Shown here in pieces: positions 41,396-49,276 of a DNA stretch of 64,000 nucleotides. The notes beneath the pieces were generated by a model. That model was not told where the DNA came from and did no database searches. It worked only from the letters and a program-made list of their open reading frames with translations. How positions within the stretch are numbered: position 1 is the first letter of the stretch; the number at the start of each line of letters is the position of its first letter. Both the position numbers and the translations under genes were made by a program. The stretch comes from JAXGMV01 sp040772085 (GTDB taxonomy: Bacteria > Chloroflexota > Anaerolineae > Anaerolineales > Anaerolineaceae): positions 992,001-1,056,000 of the forward strand of contig JAXGYU010000001.1 in the NCBI GenBank assembly GCA_040772085.1, written 5' to 3'.

Positions 41396-41836
41396 ATGGT
41401 CACAATTTCTGAAGCGAGACAGATAGATGACGCGTTGATGCAGGCCATGGAGCGCCTGATCCCGCAGTTGACACAGAACAGCCCCGCGCCCAGTGAGGAG
41501 CAGTTGCAGCAAATGCTGGACAACCCCAACACGGTGCTGTTTGTCGCCTCAAATCCTGACGGCATTATCGGATTTCTGACTCTGGCGACCTACCGCATCC
41601 CCACCGGTGTGGTTGGCTGGATCGAGGACGTGGTGGTTGACGAAGCGGCTCGCGGACAAGGCGCCGGTGAAGCGCTCACCCGCGCGGCGCTTGACAAGGC
41701 GGAACTGATGGGATGTAAATCTGTCTCCCTGACCTCGCGGCCAGCACGCGTGGCAGCCAACCGGCTCTACCAGCGAGTCGGGTTTACCCAGCCCGAAACC
41801 AATTTTTACCGTTACAGCATCAAGAAGAAAAATTAG
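41396..41836 (+). CDS. GNAT-family N-acetyltransferase
   Basis: A 146-residue GNAT protein. The acetyl-CoA loop V-V-D-E-A-A-R-G-Q-G-A-G-E (about residues 80-92), the I-E-D-V-V-V strand (about 76-81) and the late R-L-Y-Q-R-V-G-F (about 121-128) are present. Substrate unknown. AAAGGAG lies 5 nt before the ATG. Its stop overlaps that of the convergent SMP-30 gene by 4 bases. Confidence 0.92.
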   Translation: MVTISEARQIDDALMQAMERLIPQLTQNSPAPSEEQLQQMLDNPNTVLFVASNPDGIIGFLTLATYRIPTGVVGWIEDVVVDEAARGQGAGEALTRAALDKAELMGCKSVSLTSRPARVAANRLYQRVGFTQPETNFYRYSIKKKN

Positions 41837-42714
41837 CCTTCAAAGAAGGACGCCGGCAATCCGCGGCATCCGGGTTTGAGCATAAACAGGTCGCCCGCCT
41901 GCGGTTGACTCTCGAGTTCGCTCGCGGAGGAATCAGCGCGGGCGGTTGTGATATAAAGCGTGTCCAGCCAGGGACCGCCAAACGCGCAGCTCGTCACTTT
42001 GGCAGCCGGCACGCGCACTTCACCAATTTGTTTGCCATCCGGAGCATAGCGCACGACCTTCCAGCCATCCCAACGGGCTGACCAAATGCAGCCTTCAGCG
42101 TCCACCGTCAGTCCATCGGGCACGCCCTCACCAGGCGCGCCAGACACAATAATGAAATCCTGGCGGTCGAAAATTTCTCCCGTAACGGCATCATATCGAT
42201 AGCGATAGATCGTACGGCTGGGCGTATCTGTGAAGTAAAACCAGCACCTGTCCGGTGACCAGTCCAGCCCGTTACAGATAGTAAACCCGGCATCCAGTCG
42301 AACAACGTCGCCCGTCGTCGTCAGCCGGTAGAGGGCGCATTGTCCTTGCTCGCCAATCGTGCCGGCGATGAACCCGCCGAGCGGGTCAGCCTTGCCGTCA
42401 TTGAAGCGTCTGCCGCCGAAACCGCCGGCGATGACCGGAAGCATGCGCACGTCCGTCTCACCGGGTGCCCAGGCGGCAAACCCATCACGGACAGCCAGCA
42501 TCAGCCCGCCATGCTCGCGAAAAGCGAACGCCCCGACAGGCTGCGGCAGTTGAAAGCATTCATGCCCTGTTCCATCTGCCAGACAACGATAAACCTCGCC
42601 ATCCTCAATATTGACCCAGTACAGCCGCTGTTCGAGCGGGTGCCAGGTCGGCCCTTCGCCCAGGCGATGTCCAAGCGAGAGCAGGTGTTCAGCGTGGTAG
42701 ATTTGGTAGCTCAT
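41833..42714 (-). CDS. SMP-30/gluconolactonase-like lactonase
   Basis: A 293-residue six-bladed beta-propeller. The metal ligands of the family are seen: Glu in L-G-E-G-P-T-W (about residue 19), Asn in R-F-N-D-G-K (about 104), Asn in N-G-L-D-W-S-P-D (about 149) and Asp in P-D-G-L-T-V-D (about 200). It probably opens sugar lactones. TATAAT ends 7 nt before the ATG with no ribosome-binding site. No sugar dehydrogenase gene is adjacent. Confidence 0.92.
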   Translation of the reverse strand: MSYQIYHAEHLLSLGHRLGEGPTWHPLEQRLYWVNIEDGEVYRCLADGTGHECFQLPQPVGAFAFREHGGLMLAVRDGFAAWAPGETDVRMLPVIAGGFGGRRFNDGKADPLGGFIAGTIGEQGQCALYRLTTTGDVVRLDAGFTICNGLDWSPDRCWFYFTDTPSRTIYRYRYDAVTGEIFDRQDFIIVSGAPGEGVPDGLTVDAEGCIWSARWDGWKVVRYAPDGKQIGEVRVPAAKVTSCAFGGPWLDTLYITTARADSSASELESQPQAGDLFMLKPGCRGLPASFFEG

Positions 42715-42721
42715 ACATAAA

Positions 42722-42727
42722 ATTATA
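42722..42727 (-). promoter_or_regulatory. -10 box for the SMP-30 gene, leaderless-type
   Basis: TATAAT on the minus strand, 7 nt from the ATG at 42714. Confidence 0.55.
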
Positions 42728-42884
42728 GTCCAGCGCAGGGTGATGACCTGCAGGCAGGTCGCGTTCGCGAAGCTCTCTAGGCAGCAGCGCCATCCCTACG
42801 GCAGAGCAAAGATTGACATCAACCGCTGGCGCCCGTATAATTTCTTCAACACATTACGCATGAGGCAGCAGTGACAGACAGCAT

Positions 42885-42974
42885 TTGACATAACAAGTTT
42901 TTGGGTAACGATTCCGTTTACTCGTTTTGATGTATCAATATCAAAACCGGCGGCCCGTTTGCCCCGGTTTTTTT
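42885..42974 (+). promoter_or_regulatory. Promoter and attenuator-like leader of the ABC-F gene
   Basis: A perfect TTGACA (42885-42890) is followed by weak -10 candidates near 42906-42913. A GC-rich hairpin (AAAACCGG/CCGGTTTT, 42943-42950 with 42964-42971, plus GGC/GCC inside) ends in a run of seven T, forming a textbook terminator that ends about 20 nt before the ABC-F start. A 23-codon frame begins at ATG 42930 and runs through the hairpin. The layout fits antibiotic-sensitive attenuation as known for other ABC-F genes, but the leader peptide is only inferred. Confidence 0.5.
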
Positions 42975-42993
42975 GTTTTCAAGGACCACAATC

Positions 42994-44649
42994 ATGCTCA
43001 GTGTTAATCAGATTACAAAATCATACGGCTTGACCACCTTGCTCGCGGGTGTCAGCTTCACCGTCAATACCGGCGAGAAATGGGGGCTGGTCGGACCGAA
43101 TGGCTGCGGCAAAACCACCCTGTTGCGCCTGATCACCGGAGAGGAAGCAGCGGACAAAGGCACCATCACATTCACGCCCAGCCAACCGCGAATTGGCTAC
43201 CTGCCGCAAGGGTTCCTCCCGGGCGAAGACGAAACGATCAGCAGCTTCCTCGCCAGTGAGATCAAAGACGCTAACAAACTTTCCGCACATTTAGCCGTGC
43301 TGGCTGGGCAGTTGGCTCAGACGCCAGAAGATGACGCGCTGCACGAAGCCTATCAGCAGACTTTGTCCAACCTCACGCTTGCCGCCGAGCAGGAAGGGCT
43401 GCGTGAAGATATCCTGGCTCATTTCGGCTTTGGTTCAACGGACCCCGAGACACCAATCCGGCATCTCAGCGGTGGACAGAAGACTCGTCTGGCGCTCAGC
43501 CGCATCCTGATCTCACGACCGGAGTTATTGATCCTGGATGAGCCCACCAATCATCTCGACATCGACATGCTGGAATGGCTGGAGGACTGGCTCGCGGGGT
43601 ATCAAGGCGCGCTGCTGGTCGTCTCGCATGACCGCACCTTCCTTGACAACGTCGTCACCGGCATCCTCGAGATCAACCCGCTCTGGCAAAGCGTAAAACA
43701 ATACGCCGGCAATTACAGCGACTATCTGGCGCAAAAAGAGGCTGAGAACGAAAAGCAGTGGCAGTCCTGGACGGATCAGAAGCAGGAAATCAGCCGGCTG
43801 CGCAAGGCCGCGGCTGTCATGCGCGACGCTTCCCGCTATCACAAGGGCGGCAAAACAGACCTTGCGAAAACAAAAGACAGGTTCGCTGCTGGATTTTTTG
43901 CCAACCGCGCGACCGGCACTGTCAGGAAAGCCAAGAGCATTGAAAAGCGCATTCAGCACCTGCTGACTGACGAGAAGGTTGAGCGCCCGGATCGTTTCTG
44001 GCGCATGAAAATCGACTTCGCGCCGCAGAATGAGAGCAGCCGGATGGTGATGGAGCTGCGAGGCGTAAGCGCCGGCTACCCAGGCAACACTTTATTGCGC
44101 CACCTTAATCTGCAATTGCGTTTCGGCGAGAGACTGGTGCTGGCAGGCGCAAACGCCAGCGGCAAGACGACTCTGCTGAAAACGATCACGGGCAGGATCG
44201 CGCCCCTGGCTGGCAGCGTGCATTTTGGTCCGAGCGTGCAACTGGGTTATATGGCACAGGAGCAGGAGAACTTGCCGGCAGAAGGCACCCCGCTCAGCGC
44301 CCTCACCGCAGCGTACTCACAAAACGAAACCGAAGTGCGATCCTACCTGTCAAAATTTCTTTTCAAGGGCGACGAGGTTTTCAAACCCATCGCCCTGATG
44401 TCCTACGGTGAACGCGCCCGCTTGTCGCTGGCGCTTCTGGTCGCTGAAGGGTGCAATTTTCTGGTTCTGGATGAACCTATCAATCACCTTGACATTGCCG
44501 CGCGCGAGCAATTTGAGCATTCGCTGGAGAATTTCAACGGCACCGTGCTGGCAGTGGTGCATGACCGCTACTTCATCGACCGCTTCGCCAGCCGGCTGTG
44601 GCTGGTGACCGATCACACCATCCGTGATGAGTACCTGATGCAATCCTGA
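42994..44649 (+). CDS. ABC-F ATPase
   Basis: A 551-residue twin-ATPase protein with no membrane helices. The first domain has Walker A G-P-N-G-C-G-K-T-T (about residues 36-44), signature L-S-G-G-Q-K, and D-E-P-T-N-H-L-D. The second has G-A-N-A-S-G-K-T-T (about 385), signature M-S-Y-G-E-R, and D-E-P-I-N-H-L-D. ABC-F proteins act on ribosomes, as translation factors or drug-protection factors. The linker between domains (about 240-330) is charged and helical. The ATG at 42994 has AAGGA upstream. The leader terminator suggests induced expression. Confidence 0.93.
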   Translation: MLSVNQITKSYGLTTLLAGVSFTVNTGEKWGLVGPNGCGKTTLLRLITGEEAADKGTITFTPSQPRIGYLPQGFLPGEDETISSFLASEIKDANKLSAHLAVLAGQLAQTPEDDALHEAYQQTLSNLTLAAEQEGLREDILAHFGFGSTDPETPIRHLSGGQKTRLALSRILISRPELLILDEPTNHLDIDMLEWLEDWLAGYQGALLVVSHDRTFLDNVVTGILEINPLWQSVKQYAGNYSDYLAQKEAENEKQWQSWTDQKQEISRLRKAAAVMRDASRYHKGGKTDLAKTKDRFAAGFFANRATGTVRKAKSIEKRIQHLLTDEKVERPDRFWRMKIDFAPQNESSRMVMELRGVSAGYPGNTLLRHLNLQLRFGERLVLAGANASGKTTLLKTITGRIAPLAGSVHFGPSVQLGYMAQEQENLPAEGTPLSALTAAYSQNETEVRSYLSKFLFKGDEVFKPIALMSYGERARLSLALLVAEGCNFLVLDEPINHLDIAAREQFEHSLENFNGTVLAVVHDRYFIDRFASRLWLVTDHTIRDEYLMQS

Positions 44650-44663
44650 GGGCTATTCTTCGA

Positions 44664-44669
44664 TATAAT
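44664..44669 (+). promoter_or_regulatory. -10 box for the YihY gene
   Basis: A perfect TATAAT just after the ABC-F stop, about 35 nt before the ATG at 44705. AAGGGGAG (44680-44687) may be the ribosome-binding site. The -35 is weak. Confidence 0.45.
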
Positions 44670-44704
44670 GACAGCAGGGAAGGGGAGCCCGCTGGGCATG
44701 AAGC

Positions 44705-45775
44705 ATGGCTAAATGGTGGACCAGAATTTTCGACCGCGACCGGGTCGGCACAGACGCGCCGCCGCTTGACCAGCCGCAAACCGAAGGCTGGAAAGATCAG
44801 GTGCAGCGCCAGTCTGCCAGCTTTTCCCAGATTATGGAAAACGCGCGCGAGGAGTTCAGCTATTACTATCGCTGGCTGAACGACCTGAGCGGCGGATTTC
44901 TCTCAGCCATGCGGCGCGCGCTCGAGACCTTCAGTGAAGCCCGTGCGTCGGAAGCTGCCGCTTCACTGGCCTATTACTCCCTCTTTTCATTGTTCCCATT
45001 GCTGCTGGCAGTGGTCATCATCGCCGGCTTCTTCCTCGCGCGGGAAGTGATCCGCGACCAGCTCATCACTATGCTGATGAACATTTTGCCCAGCTACTCG
45101 CAGGACCTGGTGGTTCAGAATGTCCAGCGCGTCATCGACTCGCGCGGCAGTGTCGGTGTTGTCGCTGTGCTGGTACTGATCTGGTCAGGCTCCAACATGT
45201 TCAACCTGCTCTACATCAACATTGACCGCGCCTGGCCCAAGCAAAACCGTCTCGGACTGATCAAACGCCGCGCCATGGCATTCAGCACCATCATTGGCCT
45301 GGGCATCCTGTTTATTCTCGCCATCATGAGCACCGCGCTGTCGAGCATCCTGCCAAATTTGCCGCTGCCAGACAACACCTGGCTACGGTTGCTGCAAAGC
45401 TCGTTCATGCACATCTTCAAGCTGTTTGTGCCGGTCTTCTTCAAGTTTCTGATTCTGTACAACCTCTATCGCTGGATCCCGCCGATCAGGATTCAACCGA
45501 AGATCAACTTCTACGGCGCACTGGTTGTCGCGCTGATGTGGGAAGCCATGACCACCGGCATCACGCGCATCATGGGCAGCGGTCTGAACCGCTATGAGCT
45601 GGTCTACGGGTCGTTAGGAGTGATTGCCGCCTTGATGCTTTGGATCTACTGGAGCGCCTGGCTGATGCTATTCGGCGCGCACCTGACGGCTGCCTTTTAT
45701 GACTGGCAAAAGAAGAGCGCGGGATCGGTCAGGCACCAGCCGCCGAAATCGCACCAGACTGATAAAAATTCCTGA
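44705..45775 (+). CDS. YihY/BrkB-family inner membrane protein
   Basis: A 356-residue protein with about six hydrophobic helices. A-A-S-L-A-Y-Y-S-L-F-S-L-F-P-L (about residues 80-94), the later W-S-G-S-N-M-F-N segment and I-Y-W-S-A-W-L-M-L-F-G-A near the end are the family pattern (formerly RNase BN, now an uncharacterised membrane family). The N-terminal 60 residues are a soluble extension. Its 3' end overlaps the convergent nucleotidyltransferase gene by 47 bases. Confidence 0.92.
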   Translation: MAKWWTRIFDRDRVGTDAPPLDQPQTEGWKDQVQRQSASFSQIMENAREEFSYYYRWLNDLSGGFLSAMRRALETFSEARASEAAASLAYYSLFSLFPLLLAVVIIAGFFLAREVIRDQLITMLMNILPSYSQDLVVQNVQRVIDSRGSVGVVAVLVLIWSGSNMFNLLYINIDRAWPKQNRLGLIKRRAMAFSTIIGLGILFILAIMSTALSSILPNLPLPDNTWLRLLQSSFMHIFKLFVPVFFKFLILYNLYRWIPPIRIQPKINFYGALVVALMWEAMTTGITRIMGSGLNRYELVYGSLGVIAALMLWIYWSAWLMLFGAHLTAAFYDWQKKSAGSVRHQPPKSHQTDKNS

Positions 45776-46490
45776 AATTCTCGAGCGATTCGGGGGTGCC
45801 AATATCAAAAAAACGGGCACTGGCTGGCCAGCCAAAAATTGAAGCGTCCCTGGCGATGACTGCTGGCAGGACATCACGCTCCAGCGACAGGCGCTGCCCA
45901 GCGCCGAGGTCTTCGATCAGCGAGCGTTCCATCACATAGGCGCCCGCATTCAGCCACAGCTTGTCGCCAGTTTTCACGGCGTCCTTTTCAGCAAATCGCA
46001 TAACCCTGCCGGCACCATCCAATACGACATTCCCGCTCTGCGCCGTGTCACCGCTATCCGCCAGCGCCATCGTCATCACCCCGCCCGCTGGCAAGGTCGC
46101 TTGCGCGTGCGCGGCAAGCAAATCGGCGTAATTGATTGCCAGATAGGTATCCCCATTCAGCACCAGGAACCGCTCCTCCAGGAGCGGCAGGGCATGGCGC
46201 AAGGCACCCGCTGTCCCCAGCTTCCGCAGACCTTCGTCAGAATAGTCGATCGAAACGCCCAGGGAATGGCCATCACCGAAGGTCTCACGCACCATATCGC
46301 TCAGGTAACCAGTACAGAGCAGGAAACGTCCGAACCCCTGACGGGCCAGCAGGCGCAAAACAATTTCAAGAAAGGGGGTGCCGCCAACCGGCACCAGGCT
46401 TTTAGGTCTGTCGGCGACAAGCGGCCGCAAGCGTGTGCCCAACCCGCCCGCGAGGATCACGCATTGCGTGATATCAGGCGCGGATGACAT
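45729..46490 (-). CDS. Sugar-phosphate nucleotidyltransferase (HddC-like)
   Basis: A 253-residue enzyme. L-A-G-G-L-G-T-R-L-R-P (about residues 13-23), R-P-K-S-L-V-P-V (about 29-36) and N-G-D-T-Y (about 107-111) are the nucleotide- and metal-binding motifs. It couples NTP to a sugar-1-phosphate. Directly behind a heptose-kinase-like GHMP gene, it is a good candidate for the heptose-1-phosphate guanylyltransferase step (HddC), but the sugar is inferred from context. Its start overlaps the kinase gene by 17 bases. Confidence 0.85.
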   Translation of the reverse strand: MSSAPDITQCVILAGGLGTRLRPLVADRPKSLVPVGGTPFLEIVLRLLARQGFGRFLLCTGYLSDMVRETFGDGHSLGVSIDYSDEGLRKLGTAGALRHALPLLEERFLVLNGDTYLAINYADLLAAHAQATLPAGGVMTMALADSGDTAQSGNVVLDGAGRVMRFAEKDAVKTGDKLWLNAGAYVMERSLIEDLGAGQRLSLERDVLPAVIARDASIFGWPASARFFDIGTPESLENFRNFYQSGAISAAGA

Positions 46491-47454
46491 GCGTCCCAGG
46501 CGCATCGAGGCGGACCGGCATTTCGGTGTAGCGGTGCAACTTTTTCCGCACGGCTTCCTGCTTCTCCTGCGGGACATAGAAGAGCATAAAACCCCCGCCT
46601 CCGGCTCCCAGGATTTTGCCACCCAGCGCGCCAGCCGCCATGCCGGCATCATATATCTGATCCAGCCGGCTGTTGGTGACCCGGCTGTCGAGCAAGCGCT
46701 TCTGCTGCCAGGCCGCGTGCAACAGCTCGCCAAACGGGTTCAAGGAGCCGTGGTTGACCAGGATATTCACGCCCTGATCGACCATGCCGCGGATGGCTTT
46801 CAGTTTGTCCAGATTCTGGTTCATGGCTTTGATTTGGTAACCCGCCAGTTCCTTCGCCTTGCGTTTGATGCCGGTGAAGAACACCATCAGGTTCGATTCC
46901 AGCTCGGCTTTGCGCTTTTGTGAGATCGGCAGACGGTGAACGATGATATTGTCGGTCTTGCGGAACTCGATCATGTTGAACCCGCCAATCGCGGCAAATG
47001 TCTGATCCTGGCAACCAACCACATCCTGGAGCACGTCCCGTTCCAGCGCGATTGCCTGATAGGCCAGCTCCATTGGAGGAACCAGCTTGCCTTGAAACGC
47101 GTAGAGCGAATTCAGCAGTCCGACAACAAAAGTGGAGGAGGAACCCAACCCGGTAAATGCCGGCAATTCAGCCATATGGTTCACTTCAAAATCACGCGTC
47201 ATGCCGCACCAGCGCAAACACTCTCTGTACGGCGCGTGTTTGATGCTGTCGATCGATTTGATATTTTCGACCTTGCGGTAGGAGATGCGGATGTTGTAAT
47301 CAAACAACTGGCTGTAAAACTTGGATACCGAAAAGAAGACAAACTTGTCGATCGCGGTACCAACCACAGCACCGCCATGTTTGGTGAAGTACTCGGGATA
47401 ATCAGTCCCCCCGCCAAAAAACGAAATGCGCAACGGCGATTGGGTGATGATCAT
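46474..47454 (-). CDS. GHMP kinase, D,D-heptose 7-phosphate kinase-like (HddA)
   Basis: A 326-residue GHMP kinase. P-L-R-I-S-F-F-G-G-G-T-D-Y-P (residues 7-20) is the opening of the HddA branch, G-L-G-S-S-S (about 103-108) the phosphate loop, and G-G-K-I-L-G-A-G-G-G-G-F (about 280-291) the third motif. HddA phosphorylates D-glycero-D-manno-heptose 7-phosphate at O1. The isomerase GmhA and phosphatase GmhB are not in the window. Overlaps its neighbours by 4 and 17 bases. Confidence 0.87.
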   Translation of the reverse strand: MIITQSPLRISFFGGGTDYPEYFTKHGGAVVGTAIDKFVFFSVSKFYSQLFDYNIRISYRKVENIKSIDSIKHAPYRECLRWCGMTRDFEVNHMAELPAFTGLGSSSTFVVGLLNSLYAFQGKLVPPMELAYQAIALERDVLQDVVGCQDQTFAAIGGFNMIEFRKTDNIIVHRLPISQKRKAELESNLMVFFTGIKRKAKELAGYQIKAMNQNLDKLKAIRGMVDQGVNILVNHGSLNPFGELLHAAWQQKRLLDSRVTNSRLDQIYDAGMAAGALGGKILGAGGGGFMLFYVPQEKQEAVRKKLHRYTEMPVRLDAPGTHVIRA

Positions 47455-48251
47455 GGGCGCCCCAGCCTGACTGACTGGATATAGTCCAGCACAGTTTGCC
47501 GCGTCTCGGGTAGGTCCACCAGTTTGCCAAGTTTCTCGAGCGAGACCTCATAACGCACCAGCGGGCTGCCCGGCTGGACTGTCAACTCACGATCGGTATT
47601 GGTGATGACCTCGTCCAGGCCAATCGTCCCGAGGCTGGAGAGGTTAAAAATCTCGTTTTCAATGTTCATCCGCAGCAATTCAAAGACCAGCGCCGCAGCC
47701 TGGTCAACATGGATAAACTGAAGCCGGCTGGCGGGTTGCAGCCAGAGTTTGTCGCTGTTGAGGATGTCGAAAATGGCATTCTTGCGCAGCCCAGGACCAA
47801 CAAAGCCGCCCGGTCGTAAAATCAGCCAGTTATGCGCGGCATGCCGAACGCAGCACTCCGCCAGCAGTTTGTGAAAACCATATGGCGAGAGGACAGCCGG
47901 GTCGATGACGGTATCTTCAGGGGTAATGTCAGGATACGAGCAATCAGGATAAACGTCGCAGCTCGAAAAATAGACATATCGGGTGAACGTGAAGTCGATC
48001 AGGGATTTTCTGACGCTGGTGACATTGGCCTCAAAATCCTTCAGAGGCTGCTGCATCGCCAGCGGTTTCCACGAATTGCCGTTGGCATTGATCAGGACGT
48101 CACAGGTCTCACCAACGAAGCCTGGATAATTCTCAGGCGTGATGACCTGGTGATCAAACTCATGCGCCTGGCAGTAGCGGGTCAGCGCCGAGCCGACGAA
48201 ACCTTGTCCCCCGATGATGAAGATTCTTCCGGGGTTATAAGCGGATGCCAT
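47451..48251 (-). CDS. NAD-dependent epimerase/dehydratase (SDR)
   Basis: A 266-residue extended SDR. G-G-Q-G-F-V-G-S (about residues 13-20) is the NAD loop and the Y-x3-K pair is in S-P-Y-G-F-H-K (about 123-129). Its exact sugar reaction is not clear. The start at 48251 lies inside the end of the upstream SDR gene (17-base overlap), which marks tight coupling. Confidence 0.85.
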   Translation of the reverse strand: MASAYNPGRIFIIGGQGFVGSALTRYCQAHEFDHQVITPENYPGFVGETCDVLINANGNSWKPLAMQQPLKDFEANVTSVRKSLIDFTFTRYVYFSSCDVYPDCSYPDITPEDTVIDPAVLSPYGFHKLLAECCVRHAAHNWLILRPGGFVGPGLRKNAIFDILNSDKLWLQPASRLQFIHVDQAAALVFELLRMNIENEIFNLSSLGTIGLDEVITNTDRELTVQPGSPLVRYEVSLEKLGKLVDLPETRQTVLDYIQSVRLGRP

Positions 48252-49188
48252 CACCACCCTTTTCAACGTTCGCGAGGTACCAGGCAATTGTCTTCTCCAG
48301 CCCAGCCCTCAATGATGTCGGACATTCCAGCCCCAGCGAGCGCATGCGGGTGACGTCGAAGATCTTCACCATCTGTCCATCCGGCCGGTCCGTGTCCCAG
48401 GTGATCCTGCCCTTGAATCCGACCAGCTCACCAATCACTTCCGCCAGTTGTTTGATCTCAGTGGTTGTGCCGGAGGACAAATTGACCGGCTCGCTGCTTT
48501 CGTATGTATCGATAAAGTACGGGAACAAGCGGGCGACGTCACCGGCATAAACGAAGTCTCGGACGGGCTTGCCCGTGCCCCACATCACGATCTCATCCGC
48601 CCCCGCTTTGGTCATCTCGGCGTAGCGCCTTATCATGCCCGGCACCACGTGGGATTCCTCCGCACGAAAGTTATCATAAGGTCCATACATATTGCCCGGA
48701 ATGACAACCACTGAATTGAAGCCGTATTGCTGGCGCATGCTGGCGCTGGCAACCAGGCTCATTTTCTTGGCAACGGAATAGCCGGCGCTCTCGGGCTGGG
48801 GGTAACCGTCCCACATCTGACTTTCACCAATGGGTGAGGTGGCTTTGGCCGGATAGGCGCAGCCGCCCATCGGATAAACCAGCTTTTTAACGCCGGCGAG
48901 GCGCGCCGCTTCAAACACCGGCACGGTGAGCATGATGTTCTGATAGAAGTAATTAGCCGGATAACGCTTGTTGGAGGCAATGCCGCCGGAAAGCGCCGCC
49001 AGGTGGACGACGACATCCGGTTGTTCAACGGACATCATATGCTGTGCCGCGCCAGGCTGCAGAAGATCATAATCCGCGCGCGCGACCGCCCGGATCTCAG
49101 CGTCGCGGTAGTGATCCCGCAGGACCGGCAGCAGATGCCTGCCGAGAAAGCCTGTCGCGCCGGTGACCAGAATTTTCTGTTTGCTCAT
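48235..49188 (-). CDS. GDP-L-fucose synthase-like SDR (WcaG family)
   Basis: A 317-residue extended SDR. T-G-A-T-G-F-L-G (residues 9-16), the G-G-I-A-S-N segment (about 69-74), G-G-C-A-Y-P (about 108-113) and Y-S-V-A-K-K (about 137-142, Tyr/Lys pair) agree with GDP-fucose synthases, which epimerise and reduce GDP-4-keto-6-deoxymannose. In this cluster it may instead act on a GDP-heptose derivative. First gene of the four-gene sugar-nucleotide set; AGGACAG precedes the ATG. Confidence 0.82.
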   Translation of the reverse strand: MSKQKILVTGATGFLGRHLLPVLRDHYRDAEIRAVARADYDLLQPGAAQHMMSVEQPDVVVHLAALSGGIASNKRYPANYFYQNIMLTVPVFEAARLAGVKKLVYPMGGCAYPAKATSPIGESQMWDGYPQPESAGYSVAKKMSLVASASMRQQYGFNSVVVIPGNMYGPYDNFRAEESHVVPGMIRRYAEMTKAGADEIVMWGTGKPVRDFVYAGDVARLFPYFIDTYESSEPVNLSSGTTTEIKQLAEVIGELVGFKGRITWDTDRPDGQMVKIFDVTRMRSLGLECPTSLRAGLEKTIAWYLANVEKGGDGIRL

Positions 49189-49210
49189 TTGCTGTCCTGT
49201 TCAAATCATA

Positions 49211-49229
49211 CCGGGCTTTGAGAGCCCGG
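49211..49229. terminator. Hairpin between M23 and WcaG-like genes
   Basis: A perfect 7-bp stem (CCGGGCT/AGCCCGG, 5-nt loop) with no U-run. It could stabilise or weakly terminate the M23 transcript, and it adjoins a TATGAT that may be the -10 of the WcaG-like gene. Confidence 0.4.
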
Positions 49230-49276
49230 ATGAATGTGTCTATGTCTAATTGTATTGCAAATGACCCGAAGCAGCG

